Assembly (NCBI GenBank): GCA_041395165.1
Contig: JAWLBA010000001.1
Location: forward strand, 310,001-374,000
Length of the DNA: 64,000 nt
Direction of reading: 5' to 3'
Source of the DNA: JAIBCM01 sp041395165
GTDB taxonomy: Bacteria > Verrucomicrobiota > Verrucomicrobiia > JADLBR01 > JAIBCM01
Shown here: positions 52,919-62,087 of the stretch, one piece after another
How positions within the stretch are numbered: the stretch's first letter is position 1
Layout: each line of letters begins with the position of its first letter
Translations under genes and position numbers: made by a program
The notes under the pieces: generated by a model
Databases searched by the model: none
Told to the model about the DNA's origin: nothing
Seen by the model: only the letters and a program-made list of their open reading frames with translations

Positions 52919-52973
52919 GTTATTGAAAATAAAGGGATATGATTCTAAGTCAAAAGGGATATTGGGATGTTCT

Positions 52974-54059
52974 TCATCGACATTGCGCTTTCCAGCGGAG
53001 CCAGTGGTCGATGAGGATGAGATTTGTCATGGCTTCGACAATAGGAACGGCGCGCGGAAGGACGCAGGGATCGTGGCGACCGCGTGCTTTGAGGATAGCA
53101 TTTTTGTGTTGGGTGCTGACGGTTTTTTGTGCGGATGCGATGGTGGCAGTGGGTTTGAAAGCGATGCGAAAAATAATCGGTTCGCCGTTGGTGATGCCGC
53201 CTTGCACGCCGCCGCTGCGATTGGTGGCGGTGTGAACGTTGCCCTGGCGCATGAGAAAAGCGTCGTTGTGTTGGGAGCCGCGAAGTAGAACGCTCGAAAA
53301 GCCGGAGCCAATTTCGAATCCTTTTGTTGCGGGCAGACTCAGCATGGCTTTAGCGAGGTCAGCTTCGAAGCGATCAAACACGGGTTCACCCAAACCGGCG
53401 GGCGCATTTTTGATGACGCATTCGATAATGCCGCCAACGGAATCGCCTTGTTTGCGAACGGTTTCGATGAGGCGAATCATTTTTTTTGCCAGCGTTTCGT
53501 TGGGGCAACGCACGGGATTGGCTTCGATTTGGCGAAAGGTAATTTTTAGTGGATCAAATTCGCCACGAAGAGTGTGAATTTGTTTTACATAAGCTAGCAC
53601 TTCCAGTTTGGGAAATTCTTTTTTGAGCGCAATTTTTGCTACGGCAGCTGCAGCGACGCGTCCAATGGTTTCGCGCGCGGAGGAGCGTCCGCCGCCTTCC
53701 CAGTTGCGAAGGCCGTATTTAGTTTGATAAGTGTAATCGGCATGGGAAGGGCGAAAGAGGGTTTCCATTTCGCGATAGGCTTCGGGTCGGGCATCGGTAT
53801 TTTTGACCCAGACAGAAATGGGTGTGCCGAGAGTTTTATTACGAAAAACTCCGGAAAGAATTTCGCAGGTGTCGGGCTCTTTGCGTGGGGTGACAATGCT
53901 GCTTTGGCCGGGGCGTCGACGGTCGAGATCTTTTTGGATGTCGGCAGGAGTTAAGGAAAGTTTTGGTGGGCAACCGTCAATGACAACGCCTACACCCCCG
54001 CCATGGGATTCGCCCCATGTGGTGATGCGAAAGAGATGACCAAAACTATTGCCAGGCAT
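52974..54059 (-). CDS. aroC: Chorismate synthase
   Basis: A 361-aa AroC that converts EPSP to chorismate with reduced FMN, the last common step of the aromatic pathway. Signatures are FGHLFRITTWGESHGGGVGV, RPGQSSIVTPRKEPD, RPSHADYTYQTKYGLRNWEG and GGRSSARETIGRVAAAAVAK, plus SGGVQGGITNGEPI and the C-terminal RHDPCVLPRAVPIVEAM. It is full length. Confidence 0.96.
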   Translation of the reverse strand: MPGNSFGHLFRITTWGESHGGGVGVVIDGCPPKLSLTPADIQKDLDRRRPGQSSIVTPRKEPDTCEILSGVFRNKTLGTPISVWVKNTDARPEAYREMETLFRPSHADYTYQTKYGLRNWEGGGRSSARETIGRVAAAAVAKIALKKEFPKLEVLAYVKQIHTLRGEFDPLKITFRQIEANPVRCPNETLAKKMIRLIETVRKQGDSVGGIIECVIKNAPAGLGEPVFDRFEADLAKAMLSLPATKGFEIGSGFSSVLLRGSQHNDAFLMRQGNVHTATNRSGGVQGGITNGEPIIFRIAFKPTATIASAQKTVSTQHKNAILKARGRHDPCVLPRAVPIVEAMTNLILIDHWLRWKAQCR

Positions 54060-54114
54060 GAAGGCATGTTACTTATTTTAAGGGGAAGAAGAAGAAAAAA
54101 CATTAATGATAGAT

Positions 54115-54137
54115 GGCAAGCGAAGCGCTTGCCCTAC
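54115..54137 (-). repeat. REP-like hairpin with GTAG head
   Basis: Read on the minus strand, GTAG is followed by GGCAAGCG CTT CGCTTGCC, a perfect 8-bp stem. The organisation and GTAGGGCA start match the hairpin at 1827-1858. It lies between divergent aroC and degP. Confidence 0.5.
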
Positions 54138-54200
54138 AATAATTGAAATGAATCGAATGGTTGTATTTGCGCAATTATTATAGTTTAGCTGAAAATGCTT

Positions 54201-55706
54201 ATGAATAAAAAATTACGTTTTTAGGGATTTTTATTATTGCTGTGGGTTTTGCGGGAGTCACAAGCGCTTTGATTTTTGGTCGAAATTGAAGCAGCCGTCA
54301 GCAGCAGCGAGCAATCCCAAACCACGATTCAAGTCGATGATGGTGAAATCAATCGAGGTCAAGGAATGGTGACCAGTTATGCGCCGATTGTGAAAAAAGT
54401 GTCGCAAAGTGTGGTGAATATTTTTACGACAACAACGATTCATGAAACGGATCAGGGGTCTCCATTTAGCGATCCTTTTTTTCAACAATTTTTTGGTTTT
54501 GATCCGTTTGGAGGGCAGCCACGAGAGCGGATTCGTAAGGAACAAAATCTAGGTTCCGGAGTGATTGTTTCAAAAGATGGATATATTTTGACGAATAATC
54601 ATGTGGTGGATCGCGCGGATGAGATTCAAGTGGCCTTGCCCAATGTGAAAAAAACTGTGGACGCGAAATTGGTAGGAAAAGATCCCAAGACGGATATTGC
54701 GGTTTTAAAGGTGGATGCACCGGATTTAGTGCCGATTCATTTAGGGAATAGTGATAAAATTGAAGTGGGCGATGTGGTGTTGGCGATTGGTAATCCGTTT
54801 AACATTGGTCAAACGGTAACGATGGGAATTGTGAGCGCTTTGGGAAGGCGAAATGTGTTGGATATGAATACTTATGAAGATTTTATTCAGACGGATGCTG
54901 CCATTAATCCGGGTAATTCGGGTGGGGCTTTGGTGGATGCCGCAGGAAGGTTGATTGGTATTAATAGTGCGATTTTAAGTCGCACGGGAGGGAATCAAGG
55001 CATTGGATTTGCCGTGCCGATTAATTTGGCGCAAAATGTGATGAGTCAAATTTTGAAGGAGGGTCGTGTTATACGCGGTTTCTTGGGAGTGGGTATTCAA
55101 GAAATTGCTACTGATTTGGCGCAGGCTTTAAATCTTCCTTCAGAAGAAGGTGTGGTGATTACAAGTGTGGAGCCGCAAAGCGCTGCTGCGGAAGCAGGCT
55201 TGAAAGAGGGTGATGTGATTTTAAAAATGGATGGAAAGCCGATAGAAGACACGCAACAATTTCGTTTTACTGTTGGTCAGAAGGCGCCCAATGCGAAGAT
55301 CAATCTTACGGTTTTTAGTAATGGAAAAGAAAAAAATGTGGATGTGATTTTGAAAGAGTTAAAAGAAGGTCCTGCGATCGCCAATGTACCAGCAAGAGTT
55401 CCAGAGAAAAGTTTTCTAGAGGGTGTGGTGATTGGCGATTTAAATGATGAGATAAGACGTAAATTGCAAGTGCCCCTGAATTTACAGGGTGCGGTGGTGA
55501 TGAGTATCGATGAAGATGCTATTGCGGCGCAAGGAGGGAATGGATTACATAGAGGTGATGTGATTTTGGAGTTAAATCAACAATCGGTTAGTAGTGCGAA
55601 TGATTTGGTTAAGCTGAGTTCCGATTTGGAAAAAAGGAAGCTGGTGCTGTTGCGAGTGTGGCGTCAAGGAGCGACACTCTTTATTACGGTTAATCTTGAA
55701 TCCTAA
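54201..55706 (+). CDS. degP: DegP/HtrA-like periplasmic serine protease (signal peptide with two indels)
   Basis: An S1C trypsin-fold protease with two PDZ domains. The catalytic triad is visible in TNNHVVDRADEI (His), PKTDIAVLKVD (Asp) and NPGNSGGALVDAAG (Ser). PDZ1 follows GVGIQEIATDLAQAL and PDZ2 ends the protein. The coding frame from 54276 is open, but the expected signal anchor (GIFIIAVGFAGVTSALIFG) is in another frame, reached from an in-frame ATG at 54201. Two compensating indels near 54222 and 54283 restore it, giving 501 aa. HtrA degrades misfolded envelope proteins. Confidence 0.88.
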
Positions 55707-55718
55707 TCTTGAAGTTAT

Positions 55719-56108
55719 ATGGCGACTTATTTTTTGATAGGCTTGGGAAGCGCTTTGGGAGGAATGAGTCGGCATTTGGTTTCGGTTTGGTCGGTGAAAC
55801 ATTGGGGCATGGCTTTTCCTTGGGGTACTTTAATGGTTAATGTGTTGGGATCATTTTTGATCGGTCTGGTTTCAGTTTGGGTCACGAACGAAAAACGATT
55901 GTGGTTAGGTATCGAAATGCAACAGTTTTTGATGATTGGATTTTTCGGAGGGTTTACCACATTTTCTTCGTTCAGTTTGCAAAATTTAAATCTTTTGCAA
56001 GCCGGCCAATGGCAGCGTGCGTTAGTTAATATTTTTTTGAGTTTAACGTTATGTTTGTTGAGTGTGTGGCTGGGTTGGGGCTTGGGAAAATTAATTGGGT
56101 TTCGTTAG
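55719..56108 (+). CDS. crcB: Fluoride ion transporter CrcB/FluC
   Basis: A 129-aa four-helix dual-topology fluoride channel. The hallmarks are GSALGGMSRHLVS near the start, WGTLMVNVLGSFLIGLVS (pore Asn) and FFGGFTTFSSFSLQ (GGxTTFSTF motif). It begins 12 bases after degP, so it may share its transcript. No fluoride riboswitch consensus is visible between them. Normal length. Confidence 0.93.
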   Translation: MATYFLIGLGSALGGMSRHLVSVWSVKHWGMAFPWGTLMVNVLGSFLIGLVSVWVTNEKRLWLGIEMQQFLMIGFFGGFTTFSSFSLQNLNLLQAGQWQRALVNIFLSLTLCLLSVWLGWGLGKLIGFR

Positions 56109-56221
56109 AGGGTTTCGTCACAAAAAACTTTTGTGCATTGTTCTAAACTATTGACAGCGCGGTGGAGGCATCGATCTTCGTCTGCCACGGCGAGTCGAGG
56201 ATGACATTGGAGGTGAGCCAT
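56105..56221 (-). other. Possible 38-aa Cys/His-containing ORF
   Basis: An ATG at 56221 opens a frame reading MAHLQCHPRLAVADEDRCLH and then NSLEQCTKVFCDETL before TAA at 56105. It overlaps the crcB stop. Four Cys and several His suggest a metal-binding peptide, but no ribosome site or family supports it. It is the only coding-like signal in the 170-base gap. Confidence 0.25.
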
Positions 56222-56279
56222 ATTTCAGAAGAACATTTGGCAATTTTATGCCAGCGTTAAATCATTAAAAGAAATGATA

Positions 56280-56771
56280 TTAGTGCTTGTTAATAGAGTT
56301 TGATTCTTTTTGTATCCATTTTCCTTCACCGTTTTGGATCCATTCTCCAGGAAAGGAGGAGGCCTGAAAACGTTGTGCGGATTCTTTTTCTACTGTAGCA
56401 AGCAACTGGCTTGTGCGCCGACTTTCCATGGTGTTAATGAATTGGCGATCGGTGTTTTCAGCTTTCACGAGCGATTGAATGTAGTCTTCTTGATCTTGCC
56501 AAGTGGGTGGAACATTGAGCACGGTTAAGTAGCCATTTTGATTTTCGCCGACAATGCGATTGTCTTTGAGATTTTGAATTTGAGCCATGCGATTGCGACG
56601 CGTAGTCGCGACAGGCGGGAGATTGGTTTCGCTGGCGGTGCTGGGTTTTTGGACGACTTCCACCTTCATATTAACATCAATTTTTACGGGTTCTGGAGTG
56701 GAAAGACGCACGTTGGGCGTGCAACCGATAAGGAAAAAAATGGAAGGAATAAGGAGAAAAAACAGTGGCAT
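56280..56771 (-). CDS. YnbE-YdbL fusion lipoprotein
   Basis: A 163-aa lipoprotein starting MPLFFLLIPSIFFLIGC (lipobox IGC, Cys17). The next segment TPNVRLSTPEPVKIDVNMKV is the YnbE lipoprotein family. From about residue 58 onward RRNRMAQIQNLKDNRIVGEN and NGYLTVLNVPP match YdbL (DUF1318). In E. coli ynbE and ydbL are separate genes in the ydbH operon, where YdbH and YnbE form an envelope-spanning phospholipid bridge and YdbL limits it. Here the two are one chain. The frame is open upstream, but the ATG at 56771 lies eight bases from the YdbH stop. Confidence 0.75.
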   Translation of the reverse strand: MPLFFLLIPSIFFLIGCTPNVRLSTPEPVKIDVNMKVEVVQKPSTASETNLPPVATTRRNRMAQIQNLKDNRIVGENQNGYLTVLNVPPTWQDQEDYIQSLVKAENTDRQFINTMESRRTSQLLATVEKESAQRFQASSFPGEWIQNGEGKWIQKESNSINKH

Positions 56772-56778
56772 AATCTTG

Positions 56779-58464
56779 TTACGGTTTAGTTGGGGTGTCA
56801 GGGAGGTGGTGGTAGCGGAGATTAAAATTGCGTTGGCCTTCTTGTCCATCGAAATTGATTTGAATTGAGCTGAGTGGTAGTTCATAGGCAAATGTGGCTT
56901 GTCCTTTAGAATAATGATAATCACGAAAAGCTTGGAGTAAAATCTTTGTTAAATCCTGTTTGGTGTCATTCCAGGAAGAAGGCAGTTTTTTGATGAGTTC
57001 GTCGATAGAAATGATTTCGAATTTGCCAGCTGCTTCCATACTAAAAACTCCTTCTGTTTTTTGAACGATTTTATTTTGGCCGTGTGCCACAACTTTACCA
57101 TTAGCCTTGCCTCGAATGAGAATCTGGTCAGGAGAAAGGGTTTGGGTGATGGGCAAAAGATTGATGTGCGTGGCGGCTAGAGATAATGTCCATTGAAAAT
57201 TATTGGTGAAAAATAAAGAGGCTTGGCCATTGAGATAGCCGTTGTAAGTGTTGCCACCGAATCCGCCGTAGATTCCGTTTTCATCGAAGGTAACGGAGAG
57301 CCAGAGATCGTTAGCCTTTAAATCTTTCCAGGTAATTTCTCGAATGGTGAGTTGATTAACGATGTTGTTGGCGTCGAGAACATTTCGAGGTAACGCGAAA
57401 TCCAATTCGCCTTCCAAGTCTTTGATAAAAACTCCATATTGTTGTCGATAGTCTAAAGTAACTTTAGGAACGTGAATGCTACTTTTTAAGTGCAGATCAG
57501 AAAGGGCGGTGAGAATCATATTAGTTTGTTCGGCTTCGAAGACTAAGGGTAAACGAAAATTGGGTTGGCCGAGACTGGCAACGGTAACGGCGCCTCCGCG
57601 GATTTCGAAGTTGCCGAGAGTCCAAGGAGCGCTCGCTTCTTTTTCTTTTGGTAAACGTTGAAATTGGTCTCCTAAATATTTGGTGACCCAGAAAAGGTCT
57701 TGGCCAATGAAAATTTCGGGCGCGAGAAAGGAGAGTTCTTCTACGCGTTGATTGAGGAGGCCGGAAGGGGTGAAAGCAACGCGAAGTAGTTCGAAAGAAA
57801 AAATGCGCGCTTGAGGATCGAAAGGGGAATACAAAGAGAAATTAGGAATTTCTACAACTTGCAAGCTTTCTTGGGTCGAGTTGAGGTTGAAATTTTTTAG
57901 GTTGATGTTGAGCGGAATAAGGAGAGGGGGAATGCCAGGGCCCAGATCATCAATTTGGATAAGTCCATGTTGGATAGTGAGATTTTTAAAAGCGATGGGG
58001 AAAGTATTTTTTTTCCGTTTCGAAAGGGTAGGCGAGTTAGGGGTTTTAGACGATTTTAGAGAGCGGCGAAATTCATGTCGCGCTTTTTTAGCTTTGTGCT
58101 TTTGATCTTCTACGATTTGTTCCCAGGAAATGTGCCAGGTAGGGTTGGTAAGAGTTAGTGAATCAATAGATCCTCGTGAGATTTTATTGAGATCACCTTT
58201 GATGATAGCGGTTTTAATCGTGAGATCTTTATCGATTTTGAGATCGTGAATTTCTAATGTTTTCCGGTCTTGCCAACGGGCTGAGCCGATTTCTATTTTG
58301 ATGGGCAAAAATTTTCCTGCCCATAGCAACCAGCTTTTAGGAAAAAGAGCAAGAGAGCCAACACCCAAAATGCATGCTAGTAAAGAAATACTTAAGACTA
58401 AAATGATTCCATATTTTAATTTTTTCAAGTGGCGCGATTTTTTTGGAGTAATAGGTGAAGTCAT
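56779..58464 (-). CDS. ydbH: YdbH-like AsmA-family protein
   Basis: A 561-aa protein with an N-terminal membrane helix (KLKYGIILVLSISLLACILG) and a long beta-rich periplasmic body, as in the AsmA-like YdbH/TamB/YhdP group. Lines such as FKNLTIQHGLIQIDDLGPGI and LGNFEIRGGAVTVASLGQPN are typical of the repeating groove strands. Such proteins form hydrophobic bridges for phospholipids between the two membranes. It is shorter than E. coli YdbH (about 880 aa). It overlaps the upstream gene by four bases. The link to YnbE/YdbL just downstream supports the assignment. Confidence 0.75.
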   Translation of the reverse strand: MTSPITPKKSRHLKKLKYGIILVLSISLLACILGVGSLALFPKSWLLWAGKFLPIKIEIGSARWQDRKTLEIHDLKIDKDLTIKTAIIKGDLNKISRGSIDSLTLTNPTWHISWEQIVEDQKHKAKKARHEFRRSLKSSKTPNSPTLSKRKKNTFPIAFKNLTIQHGLIQIDDLGPGIPPLLIPLNINLKNFNLNSTQESLQVVEIPNFSLYSPFDPQARIFSFELLRVAFTPSGLLNQRVEELSFLAPEIFIGQDLFWVTKYLGDQFQRLPKEKEASAPWTLGNFEIRGGAVTVASLGQPNFRLPLVFEAEQTNMILTALSDLHLKSSIHVPKVTLDYRQQYGVFIKDLEGELDFALPRNVLDANNIVNQLTIREITWKDLKANDLWLSVTFDENGIYGGFGGNTYNGYLNGQASLFFTNNFQWTLSLAATHINLLPITQTLSPDQILIRGKANGKVVAHGQNKIVQKTEGVFSMEAAGKFEIISIDELIKKLPSSWNDTKQDLTKILLQAFRDYHYSKGQATFAYELPLSSIQINFDGQEGQRNFNLRYHHLPDTPTKP

Positions 58465-59075
58465 GGGGTGGCAGGAAGGAGCGAGCTTTTTTCCAGAGCA
58501 TAGCGAGCGATTTGGGCAGGGATTTCGCTAAAGTGATGGAGATGATAAAAATAATGAGGTTGATCATCGAGCGGATAAGTGACGGGTTGGGGATTGGAAG
58601 ATTGACTGTAATCGTAATAAATAATCTTTGGTAAGAAGAATTCAACGGTTTGGATGTCGATAAAACTTTTGGAAAAGGAGGAGGAAGGGAGAGTGGCGAG
58701 TCGTGTGACATTAATACCTGATGAAGGAGTTTTGGTGATAACGAGTTCTTCGAGGGTTATGGATATTTTAGCGATTTGAAGTTGGTTTTGTTCCCAGACT
58801 TTTTCTGCTGTCACTAAGTCGAGTTGGGAAATGGTAGCTGCTTCGGGTCGAGGGAAGTCGATGGGGTTGGTAAGAAAAAGTTTTTGAGCGGTGAGTTGAA
58901 TGGGAAGTTGAGCCGGCATTTTGACTTGGTCGATTTGTAAAGCAAATGAGGTAAAGTGTCGGATGCTCCATTCTAAAAGGTATTTGCCTAGCGATTCGCG
59001 AAAGAAATAGAGACCAAAAAGTAACAGGACAAGAAATCCAATTACATTGCACAGGCTGCGAAAGAGTCGAAACAT
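58461..59075 (-). CDS. AsmA-like membrane-anchored protein, unknown
   Basis: A 204-aa protein with one N-terminal membrane helix (LCNVIGFLVLLLFGLYFF) and a periplasmic domain beginning EWSIRHFTSFALQIDQVKMP, then NPIDFPRPEAATISQLDLVT. This is a beta-strand arrangement like the first units of AsmA-type proteins. It precedes ydbH and overlaps it by four bases, so it probably belongs to the same system. A candidate promoter (TTTCCA, 16 bp, TAAACT, nine bases before ATG) precedes it. The exact family is uncertain. Confidence 0.6.
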   Translation of the reverse strand: MFRLFRSLCNVIGFLVLLLFGLYFFRESLGKYLLEWSIRHFTSFALQIDQVKMPAQLPIQLTAQKLFLTNPIDFPRPEAATISQLDLVTAEKVWEQNQLQIAKISITLEELVITKTPSSGINVTRLATLPSSSFSKSFIDIQTVEFFLPKIIYYDYSQSSNPQPVTYPLDDQPHYFYHLHHFSEIPAQIARYALEKSSLLPATP

Positions 59076-59165
59076 GATAGAATTAGTTTAGAACGAGTCG
59101 GGGAATTGGAAAGGAGGAATGTAAAATCGCTTGTGCTTTTTCTTTTTCTCTTTTGAAATAGGATA

Positions 59166-59534
59166 ATGAAACATTCTCAAGAGTTTTTACAGTTGGTAGA
59201 ACGGGTGAAACCTCAAATTAAAGAATTGACGATGGCTGAGGTAAGAGTTCATTTGGAAAGAAATCCGCAAGCTCGATTAATTGATGTGCGAGAAGATCAC
59301 GAATGGAAAGAGAGTCATGCTGAGAGGGCCATGCACTTGGGAAGAGGTATTATTGAACGCGATATTGTAGCGCAGGTGCCAGATAAAACTATGGAGTTAA
59401 TTTTGTATTGCGGTGGAGGTTATCGCTCCGCTTTAGTGGCAGCGAATTTGCAAATGATGGGTTATCAGAAAGTTTTTTCGTTGGTGGGAGGTTTTCGCGC
59501 GATTCAGGAATCGGGTTATCCGGTTGTGGTTTAG
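59166..59534 (+). CDS. Rhodanese-like sulfurtransferase
   Basis: A 122-aa single-domain rhodanese. An N-terminal helix leads into LIDVREDHEWKESHAERAMH and the catalytic loop ILYCGGGYRSALVAANL with Cys82. Rhodaneses transfer sulfur to acceptors such as cyanide, thiols or cofactor precursors. The in vivo partner is unknown. Candidate promoter TTGTGC, 17 bp, TGAAAT ends six bases before the ATG. The last four bases overlap the convergent FIST gene. Confidence 0.9.
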   Translation: MKHSQEFLQLVERVKPQIKELTMAEVRVHLERNPQARLIDVREDHEWKESHAERAMHLGRGIIERDIVAQVPDKTMELILYCGGGYRSALVAANLQMMGYQKVFSLVGGFRAIQESGYPVVV

Positions 59535-60721
59535 TTTTCTTCAATAAGAAAAGCGGCGCAAGCGGTGTAACCGTGAGTGTAGATGCGATTGCCGATGGGG
59601 CCAATTTCACCATTGCAAAAAAAGCCGACTAAAGGCAAAGGGCCCAATTCTTTTTCCAGGTATCGGATGTCGTTGTGAGGTTTTCCATAGAGGGTTTTGC
59701 CGCGACCATTACACAGGCAGAGAAGGGCGGCTTTAATTTGAGAAGGGTGAATTTGGGATTTGAGTTGGTTCAGAGAAAAGTCCAGTTGTTGTATGGCTAC
59801 ATTCGGATCGCGCATATGAAATTGCACCATTTGATTGTTTCGAGGACGCATTCCGATTACTAATGATCCAATCTCTTCATTAATCCCGATAATGTTGTGG
59901 ATTAAAAAATCTCCCAGTTGAAAATTTTTTCGGTAATCATGAATAGCGAGTCCGAGGTAGAGATTGTTTCGGATTTGTTTTCGAGTGGTATCATCAATCT
60001 GGGTAAAAAGTTGAGTCAAGGCGATTAGCGCGCTATTATCGTCCAAGCGGTGAATGACATTTTCTGTAGCTTGAGTAATAGCGTAGGGTTTGCCAATCGG
60101 TTTGCATCCTTGCGAGACTAAGGTTCGGACTTGGTAAGGCCCCTCTAAAAACACGACTAAAGCGCCTGTTGTTAAGATGTCTTGATTGTGGAAAAGAAAG
60201 GTTTGATATTCCCCACTACCACTAGTAGCCATGCCGCCAATCATGGGAACGTCTGGATAGGCATTGCTTAATTGTTCGGTTAATTGTTGAACACGCATGG
60301 TGAAGGGATCGGCAAAAATAAAAACTCCTTGGACAGATTCTGGTGAGCATTCGGTTTCGTAATGCCAAAATCCTGGACCAGAAGATTCATCTAAAAAATT
60401 TTGTGTAACAGTCTGAATAGTAGCCTTGAGTTTGGGAAAGGGTAATAATAAAACACTGATGGCCGTCTCATCTTCGTATTCTTTATGATTTCCGATAACG
60501 CCACTACTGGAACAGCCTACGAATTGCTGCGGGTGAAAAATTTCATCAATTAACGTTAAAATTTCTCTGTAGGCTTTTTGATGTTTTCCAGAAATAAAAA
60601 CTAAAGCGAGCGAAATAGGCTGAGAAACCAGCTTGTTATTTTTTTGAAAATCATAACGAATGTCTTCCAATGAAAGAGATTTTGTTATAAATGCAATAGC
60701 CTCATCCATACCATGACCCAT
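59531..60721 (-). CDS. FIST N/C domain sensory protein
   Basis: A 396-aa protein with the FIST N-terminal domain (ALVFISGKHQKAYREILTLI, then QFVGCSSSGVIGN) and the FIST_C domain (LYLGLAIHDY, IKAALLCLCNGRGKTLYGKP, and GFFCNGEIGPIGNRIYTHGY). FIST proteins are thought to sense small ligands such as amino acids and feed signal transduction. No histidine kinase or cyclase lies next to it. Soluble, without signal peptide. Confidence 0.85.
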   Translation of the reverse strand: MGHGMDEAIAFITKSLSLEDIRYDFQKNNKLVSQPISLALVFISGKHQKAYREILTLIDEIFHPQQFVGCSSSGVIGNHKEYEDETAISVLLLPFPKLKATIQTVTQNFLDESSGPGFWHYETECSPESVQGVFIFADPFTMRVQQLTEQLSNAYPDVPMIGGMATSGSGEYQTFLFHNQDILTTGALVVFLEGPYQVRTLVSQGCKPIGKPYAITQATENVIHRLDDNSALIALTQLFTQIDDTTRKQIRNNLYLGLAIHDYRKNFQLGDFLIHNIIGINEEIGSLVIGMRPRNNQMVQFHMRDPNVAIQQLDFSLNQLKSQIHPSQIKAALLCLCNGRGKTLYGKPHNDIRYLEKELGPLPLVGFFCNGEIGPIGNRIYTHGYTACAAFLIEEN

Positions 60722-60849
60722 TATTTTAACATATTTTATATGATTCTTGGCCGAAGCAATCCTCTATTTTATTATTTTTATGATGTAGATTATTATTCAT
60801 TCCTTAAAAAGTCTTTTTATCGGGTCTTTTAATATTACACTGAAATCTT

Positions 60850-61953
60850 ATGTTACAAGTAGGAATTGTAGGATTACCGAATGTTGGAAAAAGTACACTC
60901 TTTAATGCGGTGACTAAAACGCGCAATGCACAAGCGGCTAATTACCCTTTTTGCACCATTGATCCCAACACGGGCATGGTTACTGTGCCCGATGTGCGAT
61001 TGGAGCGGTTGAGCCAACTTTCGCATTCTCAAAAAGTGATTCCGGCGGCCATTGAGTTTATCGATATTGCAGGTTTGGTGAAAGGTGCTAGCCAAGGTGA
61101 AGGATTAGGTAATCAGTTTTTGGCTCATATTCGACAAGGCGATGCCATAGTTCAGGTTGTGCGCTGTTTTGAGGATGAAAATATTCATCACGTGAGCGGT
61201 AGAATTGATCCTTTAAGCGATATTGAAGTGATTAACACGGAGTTAGTGCTAGCTGATTTAGCGACCCTTCAAAAACGGAGTGAACGTTTACAGAAACAGG
61301 TGCGTGCGGGGGATCGGGAGGCTAAAAAGGAATTGGATTTGCTGCAGAAACTAGAGCCTCACTTGAATCAAAATCTTCCAGCTCGGACGTTTTCTTTTAC
61401 TGACGATGAGAAAAAAATAGCGGCCTCGCTTCATTTTTTGAGCATGAAACCCACACTATTTGCCTGTAATGTAGCAGAAAAAGATTTGGCTGTAGCTTCT
61501 CAGAATGCTTTTGTTAAACAAGTTCAGGATTATGTCGCAAAACATTTAGATGCTGAAGTGGTAGTCATTTCAGCTCAAATTGAAGCGGATTTAGTTGATC
61601 TATCGGCTGAAGATGCTGGCGCCTATCTCAAAGAGCTTGGAGTGGAAGAATCAGGAGTGGGTGCATTAATTCGCGGGGCTTACCATCTTTTAGGTTTGCA
61701 GACCTATTTTACTACCGGCGAGAAAGAGACGCGCGCTTGGACCATTCACAAAGGAGACACGGCACCTCGCGCAGCAGGAGTGATTCATACCGATTTTGAA
61801 CGAGGTTTTATTGCAGCCGAAACTGTAGCTTACGATGATTTGATGACTCTAGGTTCTTTTGCAAAGGCAAGAGAAATGGGTAAACTTCGTCTTGAAGGCA
61901 AAGAATATATTGTCAAAGATGGTGATGTGATGGAATTTCGTTTTAATGTATAA
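60850..61953 (+). CDS. ychF: Ribosome-binding ATPase YchF (OLA1 family)
   Basis: A 367-aa Obg-like P-loop ATPase. G1 is GLPNVGKSTLFNAVT, G3 is FIDIAGLVKGASQGEGLG, and the TGS domain ends FTTGEKETRAWTIHKGDTAP and KEYIVKDGDVMEFRFNV. NVAE replaces the usual NKxD, as in ATP-specific YchF proteins. It binds ribosomes and affects translation fidelity and stress responses. Length is normal. A weak hairpin (TTGATT/AATCAA) lies downstream. Confidence 0.95.
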   Translation: MLQVGIVGLPNVGKSTLFNAVTKTRNAQAANYPFCTIDPNTGMVTVPDVRLERLSQLSHSQKVIPAAIEFIDIAGLVKGASQGEGLGNQFLAHIRQGDAIVQVVRCFEDENIHHVSGRIDPLSDIEVINTELVLADLATLQKRSERLQKQVRAGDREAKKELDLLQKLEPHLNQNLPARTFSFTDDEKKIAASLHFLSMKPTLFACNVAEKDLAVASQNAFVKQVQDYVAKHLDAEVVVISAQIEADLVDLSAEDAGAYLKELGVEESGVGALIRGAYHLLGLQTYFTTGEKETRAWTIHKGDTAPRAAGVIHTDFERGFIAAETVAYDDLMTLGSFAKAREMGKLRLEGKEYIVKDGDVMEFRFNV

Positions 61954-62042
61954 AATTGCGTCATTTTGACACATTCTTGATTTAAGCTTTTTGTAATCAA
62001 AGAGAGGGTGGTTCTTTATTTATCCTCTGATTTGCTAGGGGA

Positions 62043-62071
62043 TTGGATTTGGAAAAAGATTGGCATAAAAT
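62043..62071 (+). promoter_or_regulatory. clpB promoter
   Basis: TTGGAT (62043-62048), a 17-bp spacer and TAAAAT (62066-62071) precede the clpB ATG by 16 bases. No CIRCE element or heat-shock sigma consensus is evident. Confidence 0.5.
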
Positions 62072-62087
62072 TTGTTAGTAAAGAATT

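Noticed and set aside
53027..54039. Long open frames opposite aroC
   Set aside because: They are antisense to a well-conserved gene and show low-complexity translations, so they are shadows.
56109..56279. Fluoride riboswitch controlling crcB
   Set aside because: It would have to lie upstream of crcB. The 12-base gap after degP is too short, and no riboswitch consensus is visible.
62060..62076. Sigma-54 promoter before clpB
   Set aside because: TTGGCAT-N5-TTGTT resembles a -24/-12 site, but the second element lacks the conserved GC. A sigma-70 promoter with a 17-bp spacer overlaps it.
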